Positions 37,527 to 45,825 of a DNA stretch of 64,000 bases are shown piece after piece. The DNA lies in assembly GCF_900215485.1 (NCBI RefSeq), contig NZ_OCMZ01000002.1:1240001-1304000 (forward strand), given 5' to 3'. The stretch is from Nitrosovibrio sp. Nv4 (GTDB taxonomy: Bacteria > Pseudomonadota > Gammaproteobacteria > Burkholderiales > Nitrosomonadaceae). The translations under genes were made by a program, and so were the position numbers. The notes beneath the pieces are model-generated. The model made no database searches. It was not told the DNA's origin and saw nothing but the letters and a program-made list of their open reading frames with translations. Numbering within the stretch: the first letter of the stretch is position 1; each line of letters begins with the position of its first letter.

Positions 37527-38549
37527 TCAGACCTGGCGACGCCGCGAAAGCCAGCCGAACAATCCCAGGCCCGCCAGCATCATCGCATAAATCTCAGGCT
37601 CCGGCACGACGGCCGCATAGCCGAGATCTTCGAGGATGCCAACCTCAATCGCACTATAGTCGCGGGCGTAAGGGCCTGTATCCGATGCCGCAAGCATCAT
37701 CATTCCGGCTAAAGCCGCGTTCTCATCGTCGAGGTGGGAGACACTGCTGCCCTCCTCCCATATCTCGGGCGTATACAAGCCAACCGGGTTACCGCCGTTA
37801 GCGGCCACGGCATTGGTGCCATTGAAGAACAGACCTTCAGCCGGACTGGCGCCGCCCACGCTGCCCGCGTCCCAGACCGCCTGATTCAGCGCAAAGTTTG
37901 CCGGATTGATAATGCTGACCCCGCTCTTGTCAACGATAAGGCGATCGAAAGCATTCCAGCTTCCTGCGGCTGACGTTCCGAAAAACGGGTCGCCTGATTG
38001 CTCGACAAATGAAGCGAAACCAAGCGTGTGCGTAAACTCGTGAAACATCGTGGAGTAGAAGTCGTATTTGGTATTCGAGGTCGGCGCATTGAAATTCAAT
38101 TCCCACGCGTTTCCGAAGTTGACATCCAGCGAGCCATCGACATCGTTTCCGTTCAGGTCTACGCCGGTTTGCAGTTTCGTGCGCACGACCTCTCCAAGAT
38201 TGAATCCGGCCAGCCCCGGATCGATAAGCTGGCTACCCGCCGCTGCCAGTGTTGTATTGTGGGGATCGTCGGTGGCGCTGGCCTCTAACACAATCGTGCC
38301 CGAATTGCTGAAGTGGTGGCCGAACATGCTGGAGAACGTACTGGCCGCAGTGTTCAGGGCAGCTTGACGGACTGGGCCGTCCGCCGGATCAAGAAATCCG
38401 GTACCTGGTTGATCAATATACTGGAACTGAAAAGTAACCGCCGCCTGGGCAGCAAGCCCGAACGACAGGCAGCCTGCCAACAGTATACTATTGACCATTC
38501 CCTTCACGCGCCCAGATCGCGCGGTCCCATTCTGTTCTTTGTTCTTCAT
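37527..38549 (-). CDS. PEP-CTERM zinc metalloprotease (NF038122-like)
   Basis: A 340-aa exported protein. After the signal peptide (to about residue 37, AAQAAV) comes a mostly beta region. The zinc site FHEFTHTLGF gives H170, E171 and H174, with a further ligand expected in the following loop. The C-terminus VPEPEIYAMMLAGLGLFGWLSRRR is a PEP-CTERM exosortase signal. This combination matches the NF038122 family of PEP-CTERM metalloproteases. No exosortase is in the window. It is transcribed towards the secreted unknown gene with a 66-base gap. Confidence 0.85.
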   Translation of the reverse strand: MKNKEQNGTARSGRVKGMVNSILLAGCLSFGLAAQAAVTFQFQYIDQPGTGFLDPADGPVRQAALNTAASTFSSMFGHHFSNSGTIVLEASATDDPHNTTLAAAGSQLIDPGLAGFNLGEVVRTKLQTGVDLNGNDVDGSLDVNFGNAWELNFNAPTSNTKYDFYSTMFHEFTHTLGFASFVEQSGDPFFGTSAAGSWNAFDRLIVDKSGVSIINPANFALNQAVWDAGSVGGASPAEGLFFNGTNAVAANGGNPVGLYTPEIWEEGSSVSHLDDENAALAGMMMLAASDTGPYARDYSAIEVGILEDLGYAAVVPEPEIYAMMLAGLGLFGWLSRRRQV

Positions 38550-38810
38550 ATGAAGGCCTCACTATGGATAATTGGTTAGCGAATTCTATACCTCAGCAAT
38601 AGAGCAGGACAATGTACCCCTGAAGAAGCTCAAGGTTGCACAAAATAAACAGCAGGAAACGCAGCCCGGCATTAACAAATAACAAAACCCGGGCATGTTA
38701 CACCGAAAAAGGCTGCGTTTATGCGTCTGGAAATTTTACGTGACGTTGCTCAAAGTCATGCTCTCCACGGCACCTGTAGATAACAGAAGCCACAGAACTG
38801 GAGATTGATT

Positions 38811-40208
38811 TTATCGCCTCTTTATCCGGACTGGAATTCCACCTTTGGGCCGCAGGGTTACCGCCATTTCAATCTCGGCTTCCTCAGCCTTAAGCAACTG
38901 TAAATCATAGTGCTGAACTATCATGCTTATCAATAGCTGGCTTTCCAGTAATGCAAAATGACTGCCGATACAGATGCGTTCGCCTGTCCCGAATGGCATA
39001 AATGAAAACCTGCGATTTTCGGGTATTAAAAACCGTTCAGGGTCGAATTTCTCCGGTTGCGGCCAAAAATCAGGATGATGATGAAGATTGAAAATGCTGA
39101 ATATCGCTAGCCTGCCGGCCTTTAAAAAAAAACCGTCAACCTCGGTATCCTTGTTGACTTTACGCAGAATAATGCCAGCCGGTGGACGAAAACGCATCGA
39201 TTCATTCAGTACGGCTCTTGTATAAACAAGCTGCTGCAAATCTTCGGCATCCGGTATTTTTCCTTGCAGCAGGCCGTCAAGCTCCTGGCGCAGTTTGGCG
39301 AGTACATCTGGATGCCGGGCCAGTAAATATAAAGTCCAGCTCAACAAATTCGCGGTGGTTTCATGGCCTGCACCAAAAATGGTAATGACTTCATCACGAA
39401 TCTGTTTGTCAGTCATTTTTTCGCCGCCGTTGTCATCGCTTGCTTTTAACAACATATCCAATAAATCGTTGTGCACAGATGATGTAGTGCGGCGTTGATC
39501 GATGATTCCGTAAATGACACCATCGATTATTCCCAGCGCCTGTTTGAATTTTTGATTGGCCGGGGTGGGTACATACAACGGAAGCGTCAAAGGACTCACG
39601 ATGGTTTTAGCGGCATACCTGAGCAAGGTATCCAAAGATGGAGATATCTGTTCTATTTTGTCGAGGACGCTGGTGCTGAACATGGTCTGGGTGATTCCCT
39701 CCAGCGTCAGCTGCATCATTTCCTGAGACAGGCTAACCTCCGCACGTTCACCTAATTTCCGCCATCTATCCAGCATATTGCTGCCAGCAGTGGCGATTTG
39801 TGGCAACAGCGTAGTTATATTGCTTCTCTGAAAAACCGGCTGCATCAACCGCCGTTGCCTTTGCCATAAATCACCCTGGCTTGTTACTAATCCCTGTCCC
39901 AACACCAACGCCAGGCCGGTCGGTTTTCCGGCATCGTGGATTTTTACAAAAACATCGCTTTGCTTGATCAGGGCTTGTTCAAACAGCTTCGGATGACCGA
40001 ATAGATAAAACTGGCGGCTAGCCAATCTAAAGCTGACCAGGCCACCGTAATCTCGCTGCCAGTCACAAAGGGCTTGAAACGGATTCGCACTCATCTGGCT
40101 TAGATTGCCCAGCAGAAAACTGCCTTTGACCTGTGGAATTGCTTTGTTAGGCGTCATGTCAATGCAGGTAGAAGTTTCAATGACGGCTTTCATTCTCGCT
40201 GCGCTCAT
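38811..40208 (-). CDS. Cytochrome P450
   Basis: About 465 aa, soluble. The oxygen-binding helix has FGAGHETTANLLSW, the ExxR motif is in LNESMRFRPP, and the haem loop is FMPFGTGERICIGSHFALLE with the proximal cysteine. The open frame extends to 40271, but the extra residues (GQLGKVGKEQAFHGPERKK) come from a decayed IS3-type orfA, so I place the start at MSAARM (40208) or MKAVIE (40193). The substrate is unknown; fusion of transposase and P450 frames suggests the native upstream region was replaced by the insertion sequence. Confidence 0.9.
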   Translation of the reverse strand: MSAARMKAVIETSTCIDMTPNKAIPQVKGSFLLGNLSQMSANPFQALCDWQRDYGGLVSFRLASRQFYLFGHPKLFEQALIKQSDVFVKIHDAGKPTGLALVLGQGLVTSQGDLWQRQRRLMQPVFQRSNITTLLPQIATAGSNMLDRWRKLGERAEVSLSQEMMQLTLEGITQTMFSTSVLDKIEQISPSLDTLLRYAAKTIVSPLTLPLYVPTPANQKFKQALGIIDGVIYGIIDQRRTTSSVHNDLLDMLLKASDDNGGEKMTDKQIRDEVITIFGAGHETTANLLSWTLYLLARHPDVLAKLRQELDGLLQGKIPDAEDLQQLVYTRAVLNESMRFRPPAGIILRKVNKDTEVDGFFLKAGRLAIFSIFNLHHHPDFWPQPEKFDPERFLIPENRRFSFMPFGTGERICIGSHFALLESQLLISMIVQHYDLQLLKAEEAEIEMAVTLRPKGGIPVRIKRR

Positions 40209-40430
40209 CTTCTTGCGTTCGGGACCATGAAAGGCTTGTTCTTTGCCAACTTTGCCAAGTTGCCCTGCCATTTATATAACTGGTTGCGGGCGATCCCCAG
40301 TTCCAAAGCAAGCTCAGCGGCAGTTTCTGTCCAAGCTCCAAAAGCCTGATCGCTTCCAGTTTGAACTCCTTGCCGAATCACTCTCGCTTGTGCTCATGAT
40401 TCTGCTTGCCATTGCTCTTCTTTATTTGAC
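40209..40430 (-). pseudogene. IS3-family orfA remnant, frameshifted
   Basis: On the minus strand, KEFKLEAIRLLELGQK, a frameshift, AAELALELGIARNQLYKWQG, then a second frameshift, LGKVGKEQAFHGPERKK. This is the helix-turn-helix OrfA of an IS3-group element. No OrfB remains. The last frame is continuous with the P450 frame, so annotation software may fuse the two. The 24-base repeat at 40462-40485 lies just outside and may be the element's end. Confidence 0.75.
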
Positions 40431-40461
40431 ACCTCCGTCACATTGTCTAGCTTCCAATGTG

Positions 40462-40485
40462 TCCGGAAAAGCCGGGTTAGCTCAG
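40462..40485. repeat. 24-base repeat shared with 11661-11684
   Basis: Identical to the segment at 11661-11684 (starts TCCGGAAAAGCCGGG). It adjoins the IS3-type remnant and so is probably an insertion-sequence end. Confidence 0.6.
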
Positions 40486-40529
40486 TCTGACCCCCTTTTT
40501 TCCTGCCGCTCTCCCATCCAAAAAGTCCC

Positions 40530-41474
40530 TCATGAATGAGTTGAAATCATTGCAAAACCACCCCAATTCACCAATGACGAGACATAGTTTCTGACTGGGC
40601 CCGCGGGGACAATCTCGTCAAGCCTCTTTTGAGTCAGAATTGGCCCAAAACCTGAAAGCAACATGTCTATATTTGTGCGGTTAATGTGTCCGATCACAGC
40701 ATCGGCCAGCAACATAGCTTCCGGTGTCTGAAACTGACTCAAGTCTTCGCTAAATTTTTCGCCCCATTGGCTGTGGGTTAAAGCATTTTCCACCTCAAGC
40801 AATGGCCTCACTTGCCAATTGAACGCCTTTGTTACTGTCATTTCCTTCGAGAAACGATCGTATATTTGATCAAGATTTTCAACGCCAATATGTCCGTCAA
40901 TATAAACGTACCTTCTAATTGGGTCTTTCTCGTCTTTTGGATTACAGTTTAAGTAATTAATATCCCCGCACTCTATTCCGTGAAAACCACTGCCGCCGGA
41001 AATGGTCACCCTATTGATTTCGGATATCAGCCCGTCTTTATTGCGAAACTCCACGTGCCCAAATGTATCCATGGAAAATACAAAATCAAATGAATCATCG
41101 GGAAAAGGGAGTCCTTGGATGAAGTCGCATTGAATGGCCATATCATAGCCATTTTCTAAACTTTCTTCGGTGCAAGCTTTGCTCATATCAACGCCAGTGA
41201 GACGGCAGTTTGGGAATACGCTTTTAATGTAAGCACCGAATCGCCCCGAGCCGCAGCCAATGTCGAGTACAGAAAATCCAGGAGCCTGACTGTGTAGAAC
41301 TCCGGCAATTTCCTCAGCAAGAAATTCAAACTTTTGAAAGCCTATTGCCCGCCTGCAGATAGGTCGAAGCGCCATGGGTTCAAATTTTCCACCGCCACTT
41401 GAAAAGCGGGTCGAATAAAAGGAAACCGGATCGATCTCAAAAAGATCGTAAGTAATATCAATTAGAGTTTTCAT
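40530..41474 (-). CDS. SAM-dependent class I methyltransferase
   Basis: A 314-aa protein. Residues about 60-170 form a Methyltransf_11 Rossmann fold: VLDIGCGSGRFGAYIKSVFP (motif I), LTGVDMSK (motif II), FIQGLPFPDDSFDFVFSMDTFGHVE (motifs III-IV). The N-terminal 60 and C-terminal 130 residues have no recognised domain. The target is unknown. The gene is AT-rich compared with the core genes and lies between IS debris and the integrative element, so it may be an acquired gene. Confidence 0.8.
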   Translation of the reverse strand: MKTLIDITYDLFEIDPVSFYSTRFSSGGGKFEPMALRPICRRAIGFQKFEFLAEEIAGVLHSQAPGFSVLDIGCGSGRFGAYIKSVFPNCRLTGVDMSKACTEESLENGYDMAIQCDFIQGLPFPDDSFDFVFSMDTFGHVEFRNKDGLISEINRVTISGGSGFHGIECGDINYLNCNPKDEKDPIRRYVYIDGHIGVENLDQIYDRFSKEMTVTKAFNWQVRPLLEVENALTHSQWGEKFSEDLSQFQTPEAMLLADAVIGHINRTNIDMLLSGFGPILTQKRLDEIVPAGPVRNYVSSLVNWGGFAMISTHS

Positions 41475-41914
41475 GTATTAAAACGCGCCGAGCTAATGAT
41501 TTCTGAATATTAAAAATGCGCAAAATTGCAATGGCCTCTATGGAAAACCAGCTGAAGACTTTTCAAAATCGGTGGGCACAGTAAGCAAGCTGCCCTTAAT
41601 ATCAAAACGCTGTCTGCTGGTTGCCATTTGATGAAATGGCAACTTAAACACGTAGTTCCGCGACTCCAGTGCTCGGATCTCGGCCTTGGACGCCGCCGCG
41701 CGGCGGCAGGGCTGCAACGCTGGCCGCAGCCGGCGTTGCGCTATGAGTTACGCCAGCGGGGAATGCCGGCAGGCCTTTACCGGAATTGTTAAACATGTGT
41801 TAAAGGGGCCGTTTTGTTCCCGGCGCAGGATGCCACTGAATTCGCCTTGAATGTGGTCAGCTAGAGTGTTTTTAGTGATCTGCATAACGCTTGAACCACA
41901 CTGGGCTGCTGTAT

Positions 41915-41927
41915 TGGCGGGGCGGTG
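41915..41927. other. Putative attL core (degenerate tRNA-Ser 3' end)
   Basis: TGGCGGGGCGGTG matches the tRNA-Ser 3' end sequence TGGCGGAGGCGGTG at 51480-51493 except for one missing base, in the same orientation. It lies 63 bases outside arm-type sites that match those next to the integrase. This is where the left end of the element is expected. Confidence 0.6.
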
Positions 41928-41989
41928 TCATTCACATTAAGCCTTGAAAGCCTTTCCATCACTCATTCTCTACATCACTTAAATATTAG

Positions 41990-42009
41990 TTACCACGTTT
42001 GTTACCACG
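41990..42009. other. Left arm-type sites (2 x TTACCACG)
   Basis: TTACCACG at 41990-41997 and 42002-42009, offset 12 bases. The same pair with the same 12-base offset occurs at 51346-51365 next to the integrase start. Paired arm sites at both ends are characteristic of tyrosine-recombinase att regions. Confidence 0.7.
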
Positions 42010-42044
42010 AATAGCGCGTCGATACCTCTTGTTGCAGACAGGCA

Positions 42045-42070
42045 AGGCCGACCTTAATAAGAGTCGGCCT
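42045..42070. terminator. Hairpin, possible terminator at left element end
   Basis: AGGCCGAC / GTCGGCCT with a 10-base loop. There is no long T-run, so terminator function is uncertain. It may insulate the element from chromosomal transcription. Confidence 0.4.
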
Positions 42071-42278
42071 GCTATCATTCATTGCCATCAGGCAGGCTTC
42101 ACGCTGGAGAAAGGTAGCAGGAATTTTTCTTACCGTTGAGGCAGTATAGTAGCAGGAAAAATTTCCCGCTACTTCTCCAAGTACAACAGGCGCCCTTTTT
42201 CAAGAAATCCGAGTGTGCCAATACAACCTCTCCGGCTGGCTGACTGTTGATGAATTCAACCAGTTCAAGTTGGTCAAT

Positions 42279-42521
42279 TTACTCGTCGCGCCCCTCTTTC
42301 CGTAAAATTTCTTCTAAAAGGCGGATATCGATTTCATCCATTCGCAACAGGCCGGGGCCTTCGTGATGGTGAGCCGATTCGTGGTGGTCCAGGTATTCGG
42401 TGAGCGCCAGGCTTGCCAGCTCGTTGAGCGATAAGCGGTTACGTTTCAGGTATACGTCCGTACGAGCCCTGATGTGCTTCGGTAGCCGGATGGTGGTTGT
42501 CTGATTTTTTTTGGCTACCAT
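42279..42521 (-). CDS. Ribbon-helix-helix (CopG-like) protein
   Basis: An 80-aa protein with TTTIRLPKHIRARTDVYLKR followed by LSLNELASLALTEYLD, the strand-helix-helix pattern of CopG/Arc-like DNA-binding proteins. A histidine-rich linker (HHESAHHHEG) is unusual and may bind metal. It is the leftmost gene of the integrative element and is transcribed outward. No toxin partner is adjacent, so a regulator is likelier than an antitoxin. Confidence 0.75.
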   Translation of the reverse strand: MVAKKNQTTTIRLPKHIRARTDVYLKRNRLSLNELASLALTEYLDHHESAHHHEGPGLLRMDEIDIRLLEEILRKEGRDE

Positions 42522-42671
42522 AAATTATTGTAACAATTTCTTGTTATGGACTAAGCACGCGGATCCTTCCCTGATCACGCACAGACATCTGTTACGTTTT
42601 ATAACTGTTTGTTTTACGGCTTGATTTAACGAAGATCAGGCATTAATCTACACGTAACATCGGGGTGATTG

Positions 42672-42788
42672 ATGGAAAAGAATTGATCAGAACTTGAAGC
42701 TAAAGACTTGGCGGAGGCCAACATGCTGCACAACCAACAAAAGCTCCTGTACAACGCGCCTAATAGTGCTGTCAGGGCAGTCAACTGA
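42672..42788 (+). pseudogene. Truncated 3' end of a phage-like gene coupled to the cupin gene
   Basis: In one frame the bases encode MEKN, a TGA stop, then SELEAKDLAEANMLHNQQ and KLLYNAPNSAVRAVN with a stop at 42786-42788. That stop overlaps the cupin start codon (TGATG). The composition and tight coupling look like the tail of a real upstream gene whose 5' part is missing or separated by the in-frame stop. An internal ATG (42723) could give a 21-residue leader peptide. Confidence 0.45.
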
Positions 42789-43123
42789 TGATTAAACACT
42801 ATTTCAGCGATGGGATATACGCTAAGCAGATGCGCATTGGCGCCGGTCAGTACATTGTGTCGCACAAACACAAGTACAGCCACATGAGCATTCTGGTGAG
42901 TGGCGAAGTTATGGTCAAGATTGACGGTAAAGAGGCTAGGTATGAGGCTCCTGCCTGCATAGAGATAGGCGCGGAACAGCATCATATGATCACGGCCATA
43001 AAGGACTCTGTCTGGTTCTGTATTCACGCAACAGCGGAAACAGATGTCGATCGAATTGATGAAACATTGATTTCAAATCCAGATATGAACGCTGTAGTTC
43101 AGCTTGTGACAGGAGGAAAATAA
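42788..43123 (+). CDS. Cupin-fold protein, phage-module type
   Basis: A 111-aa protein with the cupin pattern G-x-x-x-x-x-H-K-H-x-Y-x-H (YIVSHKHKYSHMSILVSGEVMVKIDG) followed by the second motif EIGAEQHHMITA. Small cupins like this are often encoded among phage head/tail genes. Its start overlaps the preceding stop by one base and its own stop overlaps the next start by one base (TAATG), so the three genes are translationally coupled. Ligand and role are unknown. Confidence 0.75.
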   Translation: MIKHYFSDGIYAKQMRIGAGQYIVSHKHKYSHMSILVSGEVMVKIDGKEARYEAPACIEIGAEQHHMITAIKDSVWFCIHATAETDVDRIDETLISNPDMNAVVQLVTGGK

Positions 43124-43824
43124 TGCCAGCGATATCACCGTGGCTAGTTGCCGCCGCCGTAGCATCTGCGCTTGCATCTGCCGGCGGCACGGTAGCGCAA
43201 ATGAGCGCCCAGAGCAGTATCCGGAATAAGCAAAAAACTGCACAAAATGCAGAGGCCGCCCGCCAGCGTGACATTGACCGGCGGCGCGATGCCGAGATGC
43301 AAAAGGTCTTGCCAAAGCATGAAGTTGAGTCTCAGCAAGAGAAACAACAAGGGATAGCTGACGAGTTGTACAAGTACATGACGCCAACGGTGGACACATC
43401 AACTGAATACATGGCTGACAACACGAATGCACCGCAAATAATCAAGGACACGATGCAACAGCAGCTTGTGGGCGCACTGCAGAAGGGGAAGAACTACGCG
43501 CGGAACTTGTCGCAAGTGTCGTCACTTGGCCGCCTCAATCTTGACAATAAACTCGGAATGAATCGCCTGGGCGAGCGTGTCGGCATGCTTAACAATGAGT
43601 CGGCACGGTCAAGCGGAATTCTGCCTCTGGAGTTGGACGACGCGAACCTTGCGGGCGTTGGAGCCAAGAATGCTGCGGGCGTCTTGAATGGTGTCGGTGG
43701 CATCGCTGACGCCATTGGACAGTATCAGATTTTGGATAAAGGAGGGATAAAGAATGCCCTCGGGCTAGGAGCAAAGCCGGCTGCGAAAGGATCTCCATTG
43801 CCGCTCAATTCAACCGTCGCCTAG
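43123..43824 (+). CDS. Phage internal-virion/ejection-like protein
   Basis: A 233-aa protein. An alanine/serine-rich hydrophobic N-terminus (LVAAAVASALASAGG) precedes a charged helical region rich in Gln, Arg and Glu (residues about 35-90), then glycine-rich helices and a C-terminal amphipathic segment. This layout resembles podovirus internal-virion or DNA-ejection proteins such as T7 gp14-type proteins, but similarity is of composition rather than motif. It overlaps the cupin gene by one base and precedes a lipoprotein gene by 11 bases. Confidence 0.5.
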   Translation: MPAISPWLVAAAVASALASAGGTVAQMSAQSSIRNKQKTAQNAEAARQRDIDRRRDAEMQKVLPKHEVESQQEKQQGIADELYKYMTPTVDTSTEYMADNTNAPQIIKDTMQQQLVGALQKGKNYARNLSQVSSLGRLNLDNKLGMNRLGERVGMLNNESARSSGILPLELDDANLAGVGAKNAAGVLNGVGGIADAIGQYQILDKGGIKNALGLGAKPAAKGSPLPLNSTVA

Positions 43825-43835
43825 CGGGAGCGAGC

Positions 43836-44180
43836 ATGTCGTCATATCCAAATCCATACGGTCCTGCTACCCGAATAGGGGTCGGGCTTTTTGTTCTCTT
43901 GCTTATAACTAGCTGTGCCGCCCCTATTACAGAGGAAGGGATGCAGGTACGCGAGATACAGCATGTAGTGACGGAAAGTTGCAAGTTTGTCGGGATGGTA
44001 GAGGCCGAAGGCGTAATCTTTTATTCCAGCAAACCCGAGGCCAAGCGGGACATGCTGAATAAGGTTCGCAACGAAACAGCGAGACTGGGTGGAAACGCTT
44101 ACGCGATTACTACCATAGAAATCGAGCGCGGATTCAGCCTGCCTTATGCGCAGGCAGACGCCTATATCTGCGCTGCTTGA
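43836..44180 (+). CDS. DUF4156-like lipoprotein
   Basis: A 114-aa protein with a hydrophobic segment and lipobox (GLFVLLLITSCAAP, Cys near residue 27). The mature part has CKFVGMVEAEG, an RDMLNKVRNETARLGGNAY helix and AYICAA at the end, which match DUF4156 lipoproteins. It would be an envelope-anchored protein made from the phage-like operon of the element. Whether it affects superinfection or surface receptors is open. Confidence 0.8.
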   Translation: MSSYPNPYGPATRIGVGLFVLLLITSCAAPITEEGMQVREIQHVVTESCKFVGMVEAEGVIFYSSKPEAKRDMLNKVRNETARLGGNAYAITTIEIERGFSLPYAQADAYICAA

Positions 44181-44243
44181 TGCCCAGGAGTATGGCAAGA
44201 GGATTTAAATCGATTGTAGAGCCTCGTGGAGAGGCCCTTGAGC

Positions 44244-44399
44244 ATGTGGAAGGTCCGCTCCGCGCCAGGTGCTGCTTCCAAAAAGGAAGGCGACCCGCAT
44301 ACGTCCGAAACGTTCGGAGCGCGACCAGATGAAAGCGTAGCAGAATTCCAGCCCTCGGATGAGAGGCAATTAAGCGGTGACCTCTTCAACTATCGATGA
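44244..44399 (+). CDS. Small protein of unknown function
   Basis: A 51-aa frame, MWKVRSAPGAASKKEG...GDLFNYR, with GGAGAGG nine bases before the ATG. Its composition is protein-like (GARPDESVAEFQPSDERQL) while the other frames are not. It continues the plus-strand cupin/virion-like/lipoprotein series after 63 bases. After it, frames at 44396 and 44405 are possible but less convincing, so the block may be decaying here. Confidence 0.45.
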   Translation: MWKVRSAPGAASKKEGDPHTSETFGARPDESVAEFQPSDERQLSGDLFNYR

Positions 44400-44584
44400 A
44401 GCAATGCGATTTCCTTCGATGGAGAGCGGCTCAGCAATCGGGGCGTCCTTCCCCTCAGTTAAGTACGGAACCGACCGGCAAGCGTCATGGGTTGATAGAG
44501 CACTTCCCCCACCCCGCCACCCCCGGCGCACGCGCGCTCACCTCCATTGAGGTCCCTCTCCAAAAATTTTGGATTTTCAGCGTT
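44400..44584. other. Short region with ambiguous coding potential
   Basis: A frame from 44405 encodes MRFPSMESGSAIGASFPSVK and continues to a stop near 44550; an overlapping frame starts at 44396 (ATGA with the previous stop). Neither can be preferred. A C-rich, proline-coding stretch at 44505-44540 hints at loss of coding function. Confidence 0.3.
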
Positions 44585-45073
44585 TCACCGGGGTATATTT
44601 AGGATGGATTTCACTATGGCACTCGACCGCGTCGGGTCCTGATGGCTAAGTCTCATGGCTTCTAGCCAGCTCGTAAACTCTTCCTGAGTCATCCCTGAGG
44701 AACGGATAAGCCGAGATAAGTCATCAAGCGTTTTTGCTTTTTCCCGAAGCGCGGTATTTTCTTTGGTAAGCTCAGTGAGCTGATTGTATAGGTCAGTTCT
44801 GCTATTTGATTCATCCGTTGAGCGTCGGATATCGCGCATTCTCTGTTGATATATTGCCGCCGTGGCAATTTCCCGACTCTCTATCGCGTAATTCTCCATA
44901 ACCTCAAGCCGATTCTGTGGGTTTAAGTTGTAGTGGGGAATGCGTGGCTGCCACGGCTGAGCGTTTCGCTCCATCTGTTCTGCGTTGATGCTGGTAAAGT
45001 CAGCTTGTGATTGTCCGCTTGCCAGCATTACCACTGCAACGAATGCTATCCTGAGTTTGAGCATGACCATCAC
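44585..45073 (-). CDS. Exported protein of unknown function
   Basis: A 162-aa protein with a signal peptide (LKLRIAFVAVVMLASGQSQA) and a mature helical part including RTDLYNQLTELTKENTALREKAKTLDDL, a likely coiled coil, then GMTQEEFTSWLEAM. AGGAGTGAT-type sequence precedes the ATG. A periplasmic protein is likely. It is convergent with the plus-strand phage-like block. No family is recognised. Confidence 0.6.
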   Translation of the reverse strand: MMVMLKLRIAFVAVVMLASGQSQADFTSINAEQMERNAQPWQPRIPHYNLNPQNRLEVMENYAIESREIATAAIYQQRMRDIRRSTDESNSRTDLYNQLTELTKENTALREKAKTLDDLSRLIRSSGMTQEEFTSWLEAMRLSHQDPTRSSAIVKSILNIPR

Positions 45074-45198
45074 TCCTTTGGTTATTGGTTATTGGGGGAT
45101 GCGTAGCCGGTCACTGCAACAATACAGCCGAATGTGCGGACGATCAAACCATAATAATCGTTCAGGCAAGTTAACCGGACGCGTGATCGCCTCTCGTT

Positions 45199-45582
45199 TC
45201 AGTGCAGCGTCCTTCTTTTCTTGCTGCTGGCAAACCCGCCAGCTTGCCCCTGAATCCGGACTTTCATGCAGCCATCCATGAGCAGCAGCTGCTCGACGAT
45301 ATCAAGCGCCGGGATAGGCGCATCATCCAAGCGCCGGGAAACTCGCTTAGGCCCGATCGACACGTCCCCGCGCTCTTTGCGTTCGCGCCGGCATCGCTGC
45401 GGCTGTTCCCCCTCATACAGTTTCAGCAGCTTCGGCGATAGCTTTACCTGCTCGCCCGTATCCGCATAGGTTAGATCAACACGTGCGCAATCATCGCGGC
45501 GCGACTCTTCCCAATATCTGTTTACCTTGGCAATGTGGCCAGATGGTGTTACTACCAGGTCACCGTTTTTGAAGTCGCTCAT
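45199..45582 (-). CDS. Small element-encoded protein with SH3-like N-terminus
   Basis: About 127 aa from the ATG at 45582. The N-terminus DFKNGDLVVTPSGHIAKVNR, then ARVDLTYADTGEQVKLSPKLLKLY, resembles a small SH3-like beta-barrel as in KOW-type or phage single-domain proteins. The C-terminal half is basic (RRERKERGD, SKKRRTLH) and could bind nucleic acid. Function unknown. Confidence 0.55.
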   Translation of the reverse strand: MSDFKNGDLVVTPSGHIAKVNRYWEESRRDDCARVDLTYADTGEQVKLSPKLLKLYEGEQPQRCRRERKERGDVSIGPKRVSRRLDDAPIPALDIVEQLLLMDGCMKVRIQGQAGGFASSKKRRTLH

Positions 45583-45647
45583 GATGCCTTCCAGCTCATG
45601 GTATCGTGACAATATTGAAGCGCTACAGCGCGCATCGGAGGAAGAAC

Positions 45648-45824
45648 TTGCCTACATCGAAAACTCCAGCACTCGACAAGTTGACGCCAGAAAAACGGAA
45701 GAAGGTTCTCGACCTGGCGGCGAAGATGACGGTGCTGAACCACATCAAGAAGCTGGTGGACGATATGCGAGCCGAGGCGATGAACTCGAATTCCAGCTCG
45801 AGCGACACCGGGAAGGAACCATAG
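45648..45824 (+). CDS. Small helical protein with TTG start, opposite strand
   Basis: A 58-aa frame starts at TTG 45648, preceded by GGAGGAAG six bases upstream. It encodes PTSKTPALDKLTPEKRKKVLDLAAK, then VLNHIKKLVDDMRAEAM and a serine-rich tail. The strong ribosome binding site supports this start over the ATG at 45606. It lies on the strand opposite its neighbours and converges with the zinc-ribbon gene (two-base gap). Function unknown. Confidence 0.55.
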   Translation: MPTSKTPALDKLTPEKRKKVLDLAAKMTVLNHIKKLVDDMRAEAMNSNSSSSDTGKEP

Positions 45825-45825
45825 C

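Larger units (their letters stand above)
41475..42278. other. Intergenic region with left end of the tRNA-Ser integrative element
   Basis: About 800 bases without a credible gene. It contains the degenerate tRNA-Ser core copy (41915-41927), the arm sites (41990-42009) and a hairpin (42045-42070), each listed separately. Confidence 0.6.
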
